Shown: positions 6,831-15,853, counted from the stretch's first letter. The stretch: 20,235 nucleotides of DNA from Bacteroidota bacterium (GCA_024280675.1 JAJRPT010000169.1:1-20235), one strand, 5' to 3'. Numbers and translations are program-made. The notes: generated from the letters alone by a model not told the origin.

Positions 6831-9626
6831 TTATTCTCCACCAAGTAATTTAAAAGCGGCCCAATAATAAGGCATTGGATATTTCTCTTTTATTTCAAGT
6901 TGAGCATTGGCAAAAGCTCTTGCAACATTTTGACCTGATAAATATTTAGTGTAAAAGCTGACCATCAGCTCTTGTGTAGTCTTGTCATCCACAGTCCAAA
7001 GGCTCATTATAACTGACTTTGCACCCGCCACTTGGAAGGCTCTCTGCAGGCCGTAAACTCCTTCGCCATTCATTATTTTACCCAGCCCAGTCTCACAAGC
7101 ACTCATTATCACAAGGTCGGTTCCTCGCAAGTCCATGTTGGAAACTTCAAAAGCAGTCAGTATCCCATTTTCATCACTTTGCCCAGATGAAAAATCAAAA
7201 TTAAGTGAATTTGTTGCACCAGAAAAAAGCAAACCAGAACGTAGCAAAGGATTTTGAATAGCTTTTTCTTTGTCCACACCAAAGACCCTCTGCCGGTCGC
7301 CCTCATCTAAATCGCCCATGAAGTAGCCATGAGTGGCAATATGAAGAATGGAAGCATTTTCGGTTGATTTAAATTTAGTTTCGCTGGCATCACCTTTGAG
7401 ATATGAGCGAACAGACCACCACGCATTTGTAAGCAAGTCATTGAGCATATTCACCTCTTTTTCTGTACCAGGGAGTGGGGCTACCTTTATTTCATTTTTC
7501 TTTATATTCTCCAGCGTTTCGTCTGTGATTCCTCCGCTTCCTTGGCTCACATCATAGTCTGGGAAGCCAAATAATTTTGCCGATTTATTGCTAGGAGATT
7601 GTTTTTCTTGCAATAACTCTTTTGTATTATTAATGTTTATTATCTGTTGATTATCCAGCACATAAGTCCCGTCTGGGCGGAGAAAGCCCGCAGGATTAAT
7701 AATATTATAAACGCCATCAGAGGACAGATATATTTTATTAATTCCAGTCAAATGTTCATCTATTTTCTGCCAAAATATAGAATAACTACGCTTGTCTGGG
7801 AATTTTGCTTTGACATTCTTCTTTCGTCTGTTTAGATATTTTTCGTCCAGAGCTTTGCCATCTTCTAGTTGAATCAGTTTTGGCTTGTCTTTGGTATTTG
7901 AGTTAATCAACAATGCAGAATAAATTGTAGAATCCTGCCATCCCTTGCCAAAATATCTGAATCTCACTATTTCTATCGCCACCTCGCCAGGATTTAATGT
8001 CTTTTGAATATCAGACCAGCTTGGAGCAATTTTAACCTCATCGCCAATAATTTTCTTGGCTTCAATTTGAATTTCTTTTTCAAGAGTAGAAGACTCTGCT
8101 TCAATTTCTTCTAGGTTTATTCCGATTTTCTTTAGTTTAAATGGACTTTGGTCGTAGAGCTTTGCTAGCTGCTCTTTTTTTGCGAGCCAAGTCCTATATT
8201 TATTTATTAGCTCGTCGTTTCCAGACCTTTCAATTTGAGAGTAAAGGTTCTTGGAATAATCTAGCAAAATACCCTTTGTGGCAATATGAAGATTGTACAT
8301 CTGCCCAATTAAATCTGGATTCTCATCTTTTCTGGAAAGGACATAGCAATTAAACATATCGAACTTTTCTTTTATATGCTGATAGAACTTACTCTTATCG
8401 GCTTCGGAATAATAGGGGAAATAATTCTCAATAATGTGGAGATATATGTCAAAGGCTTCCCTATAATTTTCGTCGGCTTCCTCGAATTCGCCCAAGTCCT
8501 TTAGTAAGCCAGCAAAAATATGTACAGCTTTTGCATAGTTGATGTTGTGGCTACCAAAGATTTCCTGTGCCAGAAAAACTGATTCGGACAAGTAAGCATA
8601 GGCATTTTCTAAGTCTCCGCCAATCCAAAGGGTGACACCCAGTGCTTTTAGAATTTTCCCATAGGTGGGGTGAGCGTTGCCAATGACTGATTTTGCTTTG
8701 GGCAGTAGTTTTTCAAGAAGAACCCGCGCTTCATCATTTTTATTTAGTTTGATTTGTAGCTTTGCCATACCAAAAAGAGAGTTGATATTTTGTGCGGTAA
8801 GCGAGTTCATAAGAGCGTCGGTGTTTCTTGAGAGCCTGCTTAGATATTTTTCTGCTTTTTTTGTCTGACCACTTGAAATTAACAAAGAGGCGATGTGAAA
8901 GTCGCAAGATACTGCATCGGGGTGTGTTTCGCCCAAGCTTTTTTTGAACGACTCGCTCGCTTCTTCAAAATATTTGAGCGCCTTTTCATTATTTCCAGTT
9001 GCCACATAGAGCAATCCAATATTTACTTTTGTGGTGGCGGCGGAGGGATTGTCTTTGCCCAGTATTTTTTCTTTTATGCTCAAAGAATTTTCAAAATAAT
9101 CTGTCGCTTCGGGGTAATTTCCACGGGAGTAATAATATTGCCCAAGATTGTTAAGCGTTTTGGCATAGGATGTGTCTTTTCCACCAGTAATTTCTTTTTT
9201 AATCTTGACGGATTCTAAAAGAAGAGATTCCACATCAGAATCACGCCCCACGGTCTGGTACAATACACTTAGGTTATTTAGTGATTGAGCGTATTTTAGC
9301 CCCCTAGATATTTTCTTTGCAATAGTTTTTTGGGCTTCGTAGTATTTGATTGAGTTTTGATATTCGCCCTTGTAATAGTAAACTCTTGCAACTTTGCCCA
9401 ACACCGTGGCAGTGTATTTGGAGCTGTCACCAAACATTATCTTGACTGAGTCAAGTGCCATAAAAGCTAGATTCAATGACTTTTCAAATTGACGCTTTGC
9501 AATTAATTTATCTGATTCTTTGATGAGTGATTGCCATACGGCACTGGGCCTTTGCCCATGCGAGGATTGATGGCAAGACAAGGCAAGCAAAAGAATGAAC
9601 AATATTAATTTAAAATAAATTTTCAT
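6831..9626 (-). CDS. Secreted TPR-repeat protein with C-terminal CHAT protease domain
   Basis: A 931-aa protein. Residues 1-25 form a signal peptide with a possible but non-ideal lipobox (LALSC, Cys18); cleavage after SHG is an alternative. Residues 30-400 hold tandem tetratricopeptide repeats of the roughly 42-residue type, with recurring patterns such as AKTLNNLGQYYYSRGNYPEA. A helical linker follows (400-540). The CHAT domain (caspase-like, related to separase and gingipain-fold peptidases) runs from about 640 to 931. Its His-Cys dyad is intact: H766 in LHIATHGYF and C844 in MSACETGLG. The ending PYYWAAFKLLG is characteristic of CHAT. CHAT proteases are often switched on by a partner sensed through the TPRs; the target here is unknown. 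It lies 12 bp behind a histidine kinase gene, so the two are probably co-transcribed. Confidence 0.9.
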   Translation of the reverse strand: MKIYFKLILFILLLALSCHQSSHGQRPSAVWQSLIKESDKLIAKRQFEKSLNLAFMALDSVKIMFGDSSKYTATVLGKVARVYYYKGEYQNSIKYYEAQKTIAKKISRGLKYAQSLNNLSVLYQTVGRDSDVESLLLESVKIKKEITGGKDTSYAKTLNNLGQYYYSRGNYPEATDYFENSLSIKEKILGKDNPSAATTKVNIGLLYVATGNNEKALKYFEEASESFKKSLGETHPDAVSCDFHIASLLISSGQTKKAEKYLSRLSRNTDALMNSLTAQNINSLFGMAKLQIKLNKNDEARVLLEKLLPKAKSVIGNAHPTYGKILKALGVTLWIGGDLENAYAYLSESVFLAQEIFGSHNINYAKAVHIFAGLLKDLGEFEEADENYREAFDIYLHIIENYFPYYSEADKSKFYQHIKEKFDMFNCYVLSRKDENPDLIGQMYNLHIATKGILLDYSKNLYSQIERSGNDELINKYRTWLAKKEQLAKLYDQSPFKLKKIGINLEEIEAESSTLEKEIQIEAKKIIGDEVKIAPSWSDIQKTLNPGEVAIEIVRFRYFGKGWQDSTIYSALLINSNTKDKPKLIQLEDGKALDEKYLNRRKKNVKAKFPDKRSYSIFWQKIDEHLTGINKIYLSSDGVYNIINPAGFLRPDGTYVLDNQQIININNTKELLQEKQSPSNKSAKLFGFPDYDVSQGSGGITDETLENIKKNEIKVAPLPGTEKEVNMLNDLLTNAWWSVRSYLKGDASETKFKSTENASILHIATHGYFMGDLDEGDRQRVFGVDKEKAIQNPLLRSGLLFSGATNSLNFDFSSGQSDENGILTAFEVSNMDLRGTDLVIMSACETGLGKIMNGEGVYGLQRAFQVAGAKSVIMSLWTVDDKTTQELMVSFYTKYLSGQNVARAFANAQLEIKEKYPMPYYWAAFKLLGGE

Positions 9627-9638
9627 TAGATTTATAAT

Positions 9639-11369
9639 TTATTCCTCTAGCTTGATGCTTAGTTTAACCTTGGAACCTTCGTCGAGTTGGGATTCTATGA
9701 GAATTTGACCTCTTAGAGTATCAATGATTTGTTTTACTACAGCAAGCCCAAGTCCAGTGCCAGATACCGCTCCAACGTTTTTGCCCCTTGTGAACATACC
9801 GAAGGCTCGCCCTAGATCAGATTCAGCAATTCCTATTCCTTGATCTATAATTTCTGCGTGCAGTTGATTTGCGGTCTTAGTGTAATAAACCTCAATGACA
9901 GAACCCTCGGATGAGAATTTAATGGCATTGGAGAGTAAGTTATAGATTATCAGCCAGAGATTTTTCTTGTGTATCTTGACAGTGAGTTCTTTTGGGTCGC
10001 ACACAATGTTTAATATTCTTTTTTGATGTAGGGAATTTTGGAGATCTTCAAAGATACTCTGAGTAAATATGGCAATATCAAAGGTCTCGATAAGGGATGG
10101 GTCTCTGGTATCGTCTTCGCGCCCGATATGAATTACGTTTTGTATCAAATCGGTGAGAAGATCGACAGTGTTGATTATCCTGTCGAGATAATTCTTCTTT
10201 GCCTTGGCATCTAGTTTGCTGTCATAGACCTCTAGCAGCTGAGCACTGGAGCGGATGATTGTAAGTGGCGTTCGGAATTCGTGAGAAACGTTCTTGACGA
10301 ACTCACTTTTCATTTTGCCTACTTTTTCTGCATTTCTTAGGGATAATTTGAGTTCATCTTCGGCAAGCTCTCTTTCTCCAACCTCAACCTCTAACTTTCT
10401 AATTGTTTCGGTCAGAATGGTTGTACGTTCTTTTACAATTCCTTCGAGATCACTGTTGATTTTTATGAGTGCCTTTTCTGCATTTTTCCTCTCGCTTATA
10501 TCAAGAAAAGAGATAATCTTATAACTGTCATCTTGTGAATACAAGGAGGCAATATTGCAGTAGACATTAATATCTTTCCCATCGGAACGCTTTAACATAG
10601 TTTCAAAATTAGAGCGACTCTCGAGTGCAAATATTTGCGAATCTAAAAAATCACCCGCATACCGGCCAAGAATATTATCATAATTGCTGATGTCAAGAAG
10701 CTCCATCGCTACGGGATTTGCCTTGTAGATTGATAAATCTGAATCATCTACTACAAGTATTCCAGTTTGGACTGAGTCGAGTATTGCCTCTAGTTCCATT
10801 CTGCTCTGTATTAGTTTGCTTGTTCCTTTGACAACTTTTTTTTCTAGCTCAGCATTTGCCATCTTTAAGCTCTCAAACAAACCTACTCGCTCAATCGAAG
10901 ATGCAAATAAATTACAATAAATGGTGAAAAGGTCAAGCATTAGTGGGTCTGTGTAGAGTTTATTGTCCTTAGATAAATGTATGATTAGTAATCCAAGATT
11001 TCCCCAAGAAACAGTCATAGGAAAGATTAACAGATTTTTACAAGAGTCTGGGTCGAAACTTTTCGGGAAAAATTCTGGGCTGGATGTTTTTATTATCTGG
11101 TCAATTGATTCATTGTCCAACAAATGTTCGAATTCAAGTTGGGATTCTTTTCTGTTCTTGGCCGGGTTGGTTGCCATGTGCTTGTAAGTAAAACTCAAAT
11201 CATCAAGCAAAAAGATCGAAGAACTCTCGATGAAATCAATTTTACCAAAAATGTCTAAACCATTTTTTAATATTGTAGCGGTATCACTTCCATACTTTGA
11301 ACTAGAAATGTAATCACCAATCAACTGCATGAAATATTTGTTATTAAACTTTCTATTTTTATTTGTCAT
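9639..11369 (-). CDS. Soluble GAF-PAS sensor histidine kinase
   Basis: A 576-aa kinase with no signal peptide or membrane segment, so a cytoplasmic sensor. Residues about 20-165 look like a GAF-type domain. A short coiled coil (165-195) follows, then a PAS domain (about 195-295) ending in the S-box-like FLDISERKNAEKAL. A second coiled coil (295-350) leads to a HisKA domain with phospho-acceptor H363 in SHEFRTPL, and a HATPase domain with N481, the G1 box DQGIGI (509-514) and the G2 box GTGLGL (537-542). All catalytic motifs are present. No receiver domain is fused and no response regulator lies in the window, so its partner is encoded elsewhere. It is the first gene of the minus-strand run and is followed by the CHAT gene after 12 bp. 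An 11-bp palindrome sits just before its ATG. Confidence 0.93.
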   Translation of the reverse strand: MTNKNRKFNNKYFMQLIGDYISSSKYGSDTATILKNGLDIFGKIDFIESSSIFLLDDLSFTYKHMATNPAKNRKESQLEFEHLLDNESIDQIIKTSSPEFFPKSFDPDSCKNLLIFPMTVSWGNLGLLIIHLSKDNKLYTDPLMLDLFTIYCNLFASSIERVGLFESLKMANAELEKKVVKGTSKLIQSRMELEAILDSVQTGILVVDDSDLSIYKANPVAMELLDISNYDNILGRYAGDFLDSQIFALESRSNFETMLKRSDGKDINVYCNIASLYSQDDSYKIISFLDISERKNAEKALIKINSDLEGIVKERTTILTETIRKLEVEVGERELAEDELKLSLRNAEKVGKMKSEFVKNVSHEFRTPLTIIRSSAQLLEVYDSKLDAKAKKNYLDRIINTVDLLTDLIQNVIHIGREDDTRDPSLIETFDIAIFTQSIFEDLQNSLHQKRILNIVCDPKELTVKIHKKNLWLIIYNLLSNAIKFSSEGSVIEVYYTKTANQLHAEIIDQGIGIAESDLGRAFGMFTRGKNVGAVSGTGLGLAVVKQIIDTLRGQILIESQLDEGSKVKLSIKLEE

Positions 11370-11372
11370 TAT

Positions 11373-11383
11373 CTTAGGCTAAG
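11373..11383. promoter_or_regulatory. Palindrome at the kinase translation start
   Basis: The sequence CTTAGGCTAAG (two 5-bp arms, 1-bp centre) ends 4 bp from the histidine kinase ATG and takes the place of a Shine-Dalgarno site. It could be a protein-binding site or a small RNA hairpin at the start codon. Such a short palindrome can also arise by chance. Confidence 0.25.
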
Positions 11384-11508
11384 AATAAATTTATTTTTTA
11401 AAACTAATCCATTCTCTTAAACTAATAAAAAAAATGCTAAGCAATGACTAAGTTTTTTAATTATTTTTATAAAGCAGTGTTTTATAGACTAGAGTTGCTG
11501 GGCTAACA

Positions 11509-11539
11509 TGATGGGGTATGCAGGTTTGTCTGCCCATCA
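11509..11539. other. Stem-loop in the rseP-kinase intergenic region
   Basis: Arms TGATGGG (11509-11515) and CCCATCA (11533-11539) pair perfectly. An alternative pairing uses TGATGG/CCATCA plus an inner GCAG/CTGC stem with a 5-nt bulge and a 6-nt loop. There is no U-run on either strand, so it does not look like a simple intrinsic terminator. It lies about 140 bp upstream of the histidine kinase start and could be part of its leader or an operator. Confidence 0.35.
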
Positions 11540-11567
11540 CTTGCACTCTTTAGTCTTTTGATTCATT

Positions 11568-11611
11568 GGATATTGAGCTAAAACAAATGATTTAGCTTGC
11601 TTGAAATATCC
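11568..11611 (-). terminator. Two-helix hairpin just downstream of rseP
   Basis: Outer arms GGATATT/AATATCC (11568-11574, 11605-11611) and inner arms AGCTAAA/TTTAGCT (11576-11582, 11591-11597) are each 7 bp and perfect. They are separated by an asymmetric internal loop and close an 8-nt loop. The element begins 5 bp after the rseP stop codon on the minus strand, where a transcript end is expected. It lacks a following U-run, so it may be a 3' stabilising or Rho-assisted end rather than a classical intrinsic terminator. Confidence 0.4.
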
Positions 11612-11616
11612 CGGCA

Positions 11617-13017
11617 TCAGCCAAAATATTTCACGCCATCAAAGAAAATTATGATTATCATTAGTAGGAAAATAAATCCTGCACCAATGTTTTGGATTAA
11701 TAATTTTGTCTTTATGGCAAGCTCTTTTCGCCGAACCGATTCTATCAATACGATGAGCAGGTGTCCGCCATCGAGTGCCGGGAGTGGGAAAATATTGATT
11801 AGTGCAAGCGAAATTGAAAGCGATGCTACGAAAGTCAAAAAGGATTTAATCCCTCTGTTTGCCGATTGAGCAGATTGTTTGGCAATGGTGATTGGGCCAC
11901 CAAATGCTTGTGAGGCTGTCATTTCTCCAACAATAATTTCTCTTATGTAGTTGTAGATAAGCCCAATGATTGCAAGTGATTGAGAGTACCCATTAGATAG
12001 GGATTCGGAGAGGGTAAAATTTGTGTGTTCGGTCACGCCAAGATAAGCCGCCGAGGGCATAACGCCGATAGTAGAGTCAGGGTCTGGAGAAATAAAAGAA
12101 TTCATCACCCTGTCGCCCCTCTTCCAACTAAGCAGAAATGAAGTAGCAGTTTTTGATCTTATTATATTTCTAAACTGGTTTGGAGAATGTACCATCTCGC
12201 CATCGATTGAGATAATTGTGTCACCAGACCTCAGACCAATTCTTCCAGCAGGCTTTAGTGTCAGAACCTCCGTAAGCACAGTTCTCATTGGTGCCGGATC
12301 AATGCCAATGATTTGAGAAAGTGATTTCTGAGCCGAGCCCTCACTCATAAGCGATATTATCTCATCAGAATTAAGATTTGCTGTAATTACTCTGCCGTCA
12401 CGGATTAATTCCACAACAATCTCTTGGCCAATATTGTCAATCGACAAAGACATCATAAGTGATTCCCAGTCGCTCATCTCCTCGCCATTGACAGATATTA
12501 ACTCGTCCCCACTTTGAATATTTGCCAAGCTGGCTGGGGAATTGGGGTGGACATAGGAAACGGATGTTGTTTTACTTATAAGCTTACCATAATCATAAGA
12601 AATATACGAAAATATTGCAATGGCAAGCAGTAAATTCATTAACACACCATTGCTGAGAATAAATGCTTTTTGCAATGCGTTCTTTGAGCGAAATTCCCAA
12701 GGTTTCGGCTTGCTTGCTACATAATTAGAGTCAAATGATTCGTCAATCATCCCAACAATTTTCACATAGCCACCGATTGGCAAAAGACAAACCCTCCAGT
12801 CAGTTTGACCATCAAAGGCAAAATCACCCGCAAGAGGTCCGAATGTGAAGCCAGTTTTTCTGTTCCATCCAAAAATTCGCCTTCCCATTCCTACTGCAAA
12901 AATATCGCAACGGGTTTTGCAAAGACGTGCCGCAATATAATGCCCCCATTCGTGAACCACTACCAAAATAGCAATCACGACTATAAAATACAGAATAGAG
13001 CTTAATGTTTCAATCAT
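11617..13017 (-). CDS. rseP: RIP metalloprotease RseP (site-2 protease)
   Basis: A 466-aa membrane zinc protease that cuts single-span proteins within the membrane, classically anti-sigma factors in the envelope stress response. The start is set at the ATG at 13017 because it gives the standard N-terminus MIETLSSILYFIVVIAILVV; the open frame continues 13 codons upstream into dxr. The HExxH zinc motif is HEWGH (H22, E23, H26) in the first membrane helix. The third ligand D416 is in ALDGGH in the C-terminal membrane region. Two PDZ domains lie between (about 150-210 and 250-310), each with a SGDELIS/SGDTIIS core. The start overlaps the dxr stop as ATGA, indicating coupled translation as the last gene of rng-dxr-rseP. 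No sigma or anti-sigma gene is nearby. Confidence 0.95.
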   Translation of the reverse strand: MIETLSSILYFIVVIAILVVVHEWGHYIAARLCKTRCDIFAVGMGRRIFGWNRKTGFTFGPLAGDFAFDGQTDWRVCLLPIGGYVKIVGMIDESFDSNYVASKPKPWEFRSKNALQKAFILSNGVLMNLLLAIAIFSYISYDYGKLISKTTSVSYVHPNSPASLANIQSGDELISVNGEEMSDWESLMMSLSIDNIGQEIVVELIRDGRVITANLNSDEIISLMSEGSAQKSLSQIIGIDPAPMRTVLTEVLTLKPAGRIGLRSGDTIISIDGEMVHSPNQFRNIIRSKTATSFLLSWKRGDRVMNSFISPDPDSTIGVMPSAAYLGVTEHTNFTLSESLSNGYSQSLAIIGLIYNYIREIIVGEMTASQAFGGPITIAKQSAQSANRGIKSFLTFVASLSISLALINIFPLPALDGGHLLIVLIESVRRKELAIKTKLLIQNIGAGFIFLLMIIIIFFDGVKYFG

Positions 13018-14180
13018 AATGTATTTGCTGTTTCTAGTGAATATCGGCGGGTGCAAGCATCAAGCTCAACTATCTCTTCGATATCGAGTAAATTTTTTAT
13101 TTCAATTTTATTCAATGCCATCTCTATTAAATCAGGTATCTGGTCAAATCTAATTTTTTCTTTTATAAATGATTCAACAGCAATTTCATTTGCCGCATTG
13201 AGAACCACTCCATAATCAGGATTAGTTTTCAGCACATCAAAGGCAATATTCAAGCATTTAAATTTCTCATAATCTGGTGCTTCAAAAGTAAGTTTTCCAA
13301 TTTTGGCAAGATCCATCTTGGGGAAATTAAAAGAGAATCTCTTTGGGTAAGAAAGAGCATAAGAGATTGGAACCCGCATGTCGGGCAGTCCCATTTGAGC
13401 CTTTGTCGAAGTGTCGCAGAACTCAACCATTGAATGAATGATTGATTCTGGGTGGACTACAACGTCTAATTTGTTTGCCCCCAGACCAAAAAGCCAATAC
13501 GCCTCAATCAGCTCGAGACCTTTGTTCATCATGGTTGCAGAATCTATTGTGATTTTTGAGCCCATTTCCCAGTTGGGATGTTTTAATGCTTGCTCCTTGG
13601 TGATATTTCTAAATTCTGATATTGGAGTATTTCTAAATGGTCCACCAGATGCGGTTAGTATTAATTTTGAAACAGAAGCAAAATCCTCACCCAAAAGACA
13701 TTGCAAAATTGCATTATGCTCTGAATCAATGGCAATTATTTTTGCACCAGATTTCTTTGCCTCGCTTGTGATTAATCCTCCGGCTGATACGAGGGCTTCT
13801 TTGTTGGCAAGAGCTACTGTTTGCCCGAGTTTAATTGCGTGGAGTGTTGGCTCAACGCCAGCAAATCCGACAAGAGAGGAAACAAGCAAATCGTTATTTT
13901 GGCTTGCAAGGTGAGTTAATCCGTCTTTTCCACAAAGAATTTCACCTGAGAAATTTGTTTTCTTCTTAAACTCTTTATAATTTTTTTCACTGGCGATAAC
14001 TACTCCATTTGGCAAGAATTTCTTTGTTTGAGATTCTAGCAAATCAATGTTTGAATTAGTTGTGAGCCAATTAATTTTATAATTCTTGGGTTTCTGAGCA
14101 ATTACATCAAGGGTTTGTCGCCCAATAGATCCGGTGGAGCCAAGAATTGAAATTACTTTTATGGGACTAGTATTATTCAT
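13014..14180 (-). CDS. dxr: 1-deoxy-D-xylulose 5-phosphate reductoisomerase
   Basis: A 388-aa NADPH-dependent enzyme that converts DXP to 2-C-methyl-D-erythritol 4-phosphate, the committed step of the MEP isoprenoid pathway. Visible motifs are the nucleotide-binding GSTGSIG (14-20), ALANKEAL, IDSEHNAI with metal ligands D152 and E154, the loop SGGPF, and HPNWEMGSKITIDSATMMNK with the third ligand E223 in GLE. Length is normal. Its ATG overlaps the rng stop by one base (TGATG), and its TGA overlaps the rseP start, so all three genes appear translationally coupled. The dxr-rseP neighbourhood is common in bacteria. Confidence 0.97.
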   Translation of the reverse strand: MNNTSPIKVISILGSTGSIGRQTLDVIAQKPKNYKINWLTTNSNIDLLESQTKKFLPNGVVIASEKNYKEFKKKTNFSGEILCGKDGLTHLASQNNDLLVSSLVGFAGVEPTLHAIKLGQTVALANKEALVSAGGLITSEAKKSGAKIIAIDSEHNAILQCLLGEDFASVSKLILTASGGPFRNTPISEFRNITKEQALKHPNWEMGSKITIDSATMMNKGLELIEAYWLFGLGANKLDVVVHPESIIHSMVEFCDTSTKAQMGLPDMRVPISYALSYPKRFSFNFPKMDLAKIGKLTFEAPDYEKFKCLNIAFDVLKTNPDYGVVLNAANEIAVESFIKEKIRFDQIPDLIEMALNKIEIKNLLDIEEIVELDACTRRYSLETANTL

Positions 14181-15805
14181 CAGAATGGGTATTCCCCAGT
14201 GACTTCCTTTTGTTGTCTGACAGAGAAAAATTTGAACTGATCTTGTGCTATACTATCATCTTGTATGATTTTAATTCTTACAAAATATTTAAACATGAGC
14301 TTTGAGACTTTGGACATTGCACCTTTGTTGAGCTCTTCGGCAATCCTGGGGTGAACTCTGAGCAATAAGCGAAATTCTTTAGAGTAGATCTTAAAGTTTT
14401 TGAGCCATCGTTCGATTTGGTTTAAGTTCACATTGGATGAGCTGACACGGCCGACACCTCTGCAGTTGGGGCAAATATCTGTAACTTTTTCTCCAATGTT
14501 CTGATTAATTCTTTGGCGAGTAATTTGCAATAATCCAAGCTGTGAAAGTGGGAAAGCTACCCATTTTGCACGATCTCCACTCATATATTTCCTGAAGTCA
14601 TTATAGAGCTTCTTGCGGTTAGATTCCTTGACCATATCAATGAAGTCCACCACAATCATACCGCCAATATCTCTTAGACGTATTTGTTGGGCAATTTCTT
14701 TTAGTGCTTCAGAGTTTGTTTTAACTGCAGTCTTTTCTTGGTCGGCACCAGTTTGTTTTCCCGAATTTACGTCAATTACGAGCATTGCCTCTGCTTGATC
14801 GAAGACGAGCGAACCACCGCCGGGCAAGTGTACATTCCTTTGGTAAATTGTATTTATTTTCTCTTCAATACCATAATAATCAAAAATTGAAGTGTCGGAG
14901 AGGTGCAGGTGTACTTTTTCCACAAAGCTAGGTGCTGTCCAGTTTAGATAGTCACAAATATCTTTGTAGAGTCTTTTGGAATCAACTATGAGAGATCTTG
15001 TATTGTTGCCAAACTGATCTCTTACTAAGCTTTTGGAGAGAGTCACGTCTTGATAGAGCAGTGCTGGGGCATTGACCTTGGATATCCTTGTCTCCATTTC
15101 CAACCAAAGACTACGAAGATGATCCCAATCATTTTTGAGTTCTTTGCGGGTTTTATTCATTGTTGCGGTACGCATTATGCAACCATATTTCTTGCCGCCT
15201 AGCTCAATCATAATCTTTCGAAGACGCTTTCTTTCATCATAGGATTGGATTTTCTGAGAAACGCCCAGCAAATTGTCAAACGGTAGGAAAACTAGATAAC
15301 GTCCAGCGATTGAGATTTTTGAGGTGACCTTAACGCCTTTGTTTGAGTATGCCTCACGGGTGACTTGAACGATAACATCTTGGCCGACGCTGAGATTGAT
15401 TGCGAATTCACCAGTTTTCTTTGTGGAAAACTTCGGGGCTTTCTTGCCACCTGGTTTGGGTAAGGAGTTTCTTAGAGCTATGTCCGATGAAGATTCTTCG
15501 TTTTTAGACTTGTTGTTCTTTTTTTTGGACGGGCTGTCGTCCTCATCTGATTCATCGATGATAATGCTAGATTCAAGCGATTCATCAACATCTGAGAAGT
15601 GAAGGAAAGCATCGTTTTTGAACCCAATATCCACAAAAGCAGCGTTAAGCCCTTGTACAACATTAGAAACTTTCCCCAAATATATATTTCCTACGATTCT
15701 CCTTCTTTCGGGAAATTCAATAAAATACTCAGCTAAGTTGCCATCCTCGACAATGGCAGCCCTAACCTCGTTCACGCCTGAGTTTATCAGAATATCTTTT
15801 TTCAT
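14180..15805 (-). CDS. rng: Ribonuclease E/G family endoribonuclease
   Basis: A 541-aa RNase G/E-type enzyme that cuts single-stranded RNA in rRNA maturation and mRNA decay. The start is placed at the ATG at 15805; an in-frame TTG three codons upstream is possible. An S1-type RNA-binding domain at the N-terminus (GNIYLGKVSNVVQGLNAAFV) is interrupted by a long charged insertion (about residues 76-135). The catalytic core has D345 in VIDVNSG and D387 in VVDFIDM, the two metal ligands. The zinc-link motif CPNC (C445, C448) is present. The long C-terminal scaffold of E. coli RNase E is absent, so RNase G is the better name. It is first in rng-dxr-rseP, with a promoter just upstream. Confidence 0.94.
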   Translation of the reverse strand: MKKDILINSGVNEVRAAIVEDGNLAEYFIEFPERRRIVGNIYLGKVSNVVQGLNAAFVDIGFKNDAFLHFSDVDESLESSIIIDESDEDDSPSKKKNNKSKNEESSSDIALRNSLPKPGGKKAPKFSTKKTGEFAINLSVGQDVIVQVTREAYSNKGVKVTSKISIAGRYLVFLPFDNLLGVSQKIQSYDERKRLRKIMIELGGKKYGCIMRTATMNKTRKELKNDWDHLRSLWLEMETRISKVNAPALLYQDVTLSKSLVRDQFGNNTRSLIVDSKRLYKDICDYLNWTAPSFVEKVHLHLSDTSIFDYYGIEEKINTIYQRNVHLPGGGSLVFDQAEAMLVIDVNSGKQTGADQEKTAVKTNSEALKEIAQQIRLRDIGGMIVVDFIDMVKESNRKKLYNDFRKYMSGDRAKWVAFPLSQLGLLQITRQRINQNIGEKVTDICPNCRGVGRVSSSNVNLNQIERWLKNFKIYSKEFRLLLRVHPRIAEELNKGAMSKVSKLMFKYFVRIKIIQDDSIAQDQFKFFSVRQQKEVTGEYPF

Positions 15806-15825
15806 ATCAAACAATTTAATGTTTT

Positions 15826-15853
15826 ATTTTATAATTGAGGCAGATTGGTGCAA
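15826..15853 (-). promoter_or_regulatory. Sigma-70-like promoter of rng-dxr-rseP
   Basis: On the minus strand a TTGCAC -35 box (15853-15848) is separated by 16 bp from a TAAAAT -10 box (15831-15826). The predicted transcript would start near 15819, about 14 nt before the rng ATG. It lies only 24 bp beyond the ffs U-run, so the operon is set apart from the upstream RNA genes. Confidence 0.5.

Noticed and set aside
8895..9218. 107-codon plus-strand open frame
   Set aside because: It is antisense to the TPR region of the CHAT gene; low-complexity Phe-rich translation typical of a shadow frame.
13018..13056. Thirteen extra N-terminal codons for rseP
   Set aside because: They lie inside dxr, are not like any RseP N-terminus, and the ATG at 13017 gives the standard start and an ATGA overlap.
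13438..13914. 158-codon plus-strand open frame
   Set aside because: It is antisense to dxr, which is unambiguous, and its translation shows no recognisable domain.
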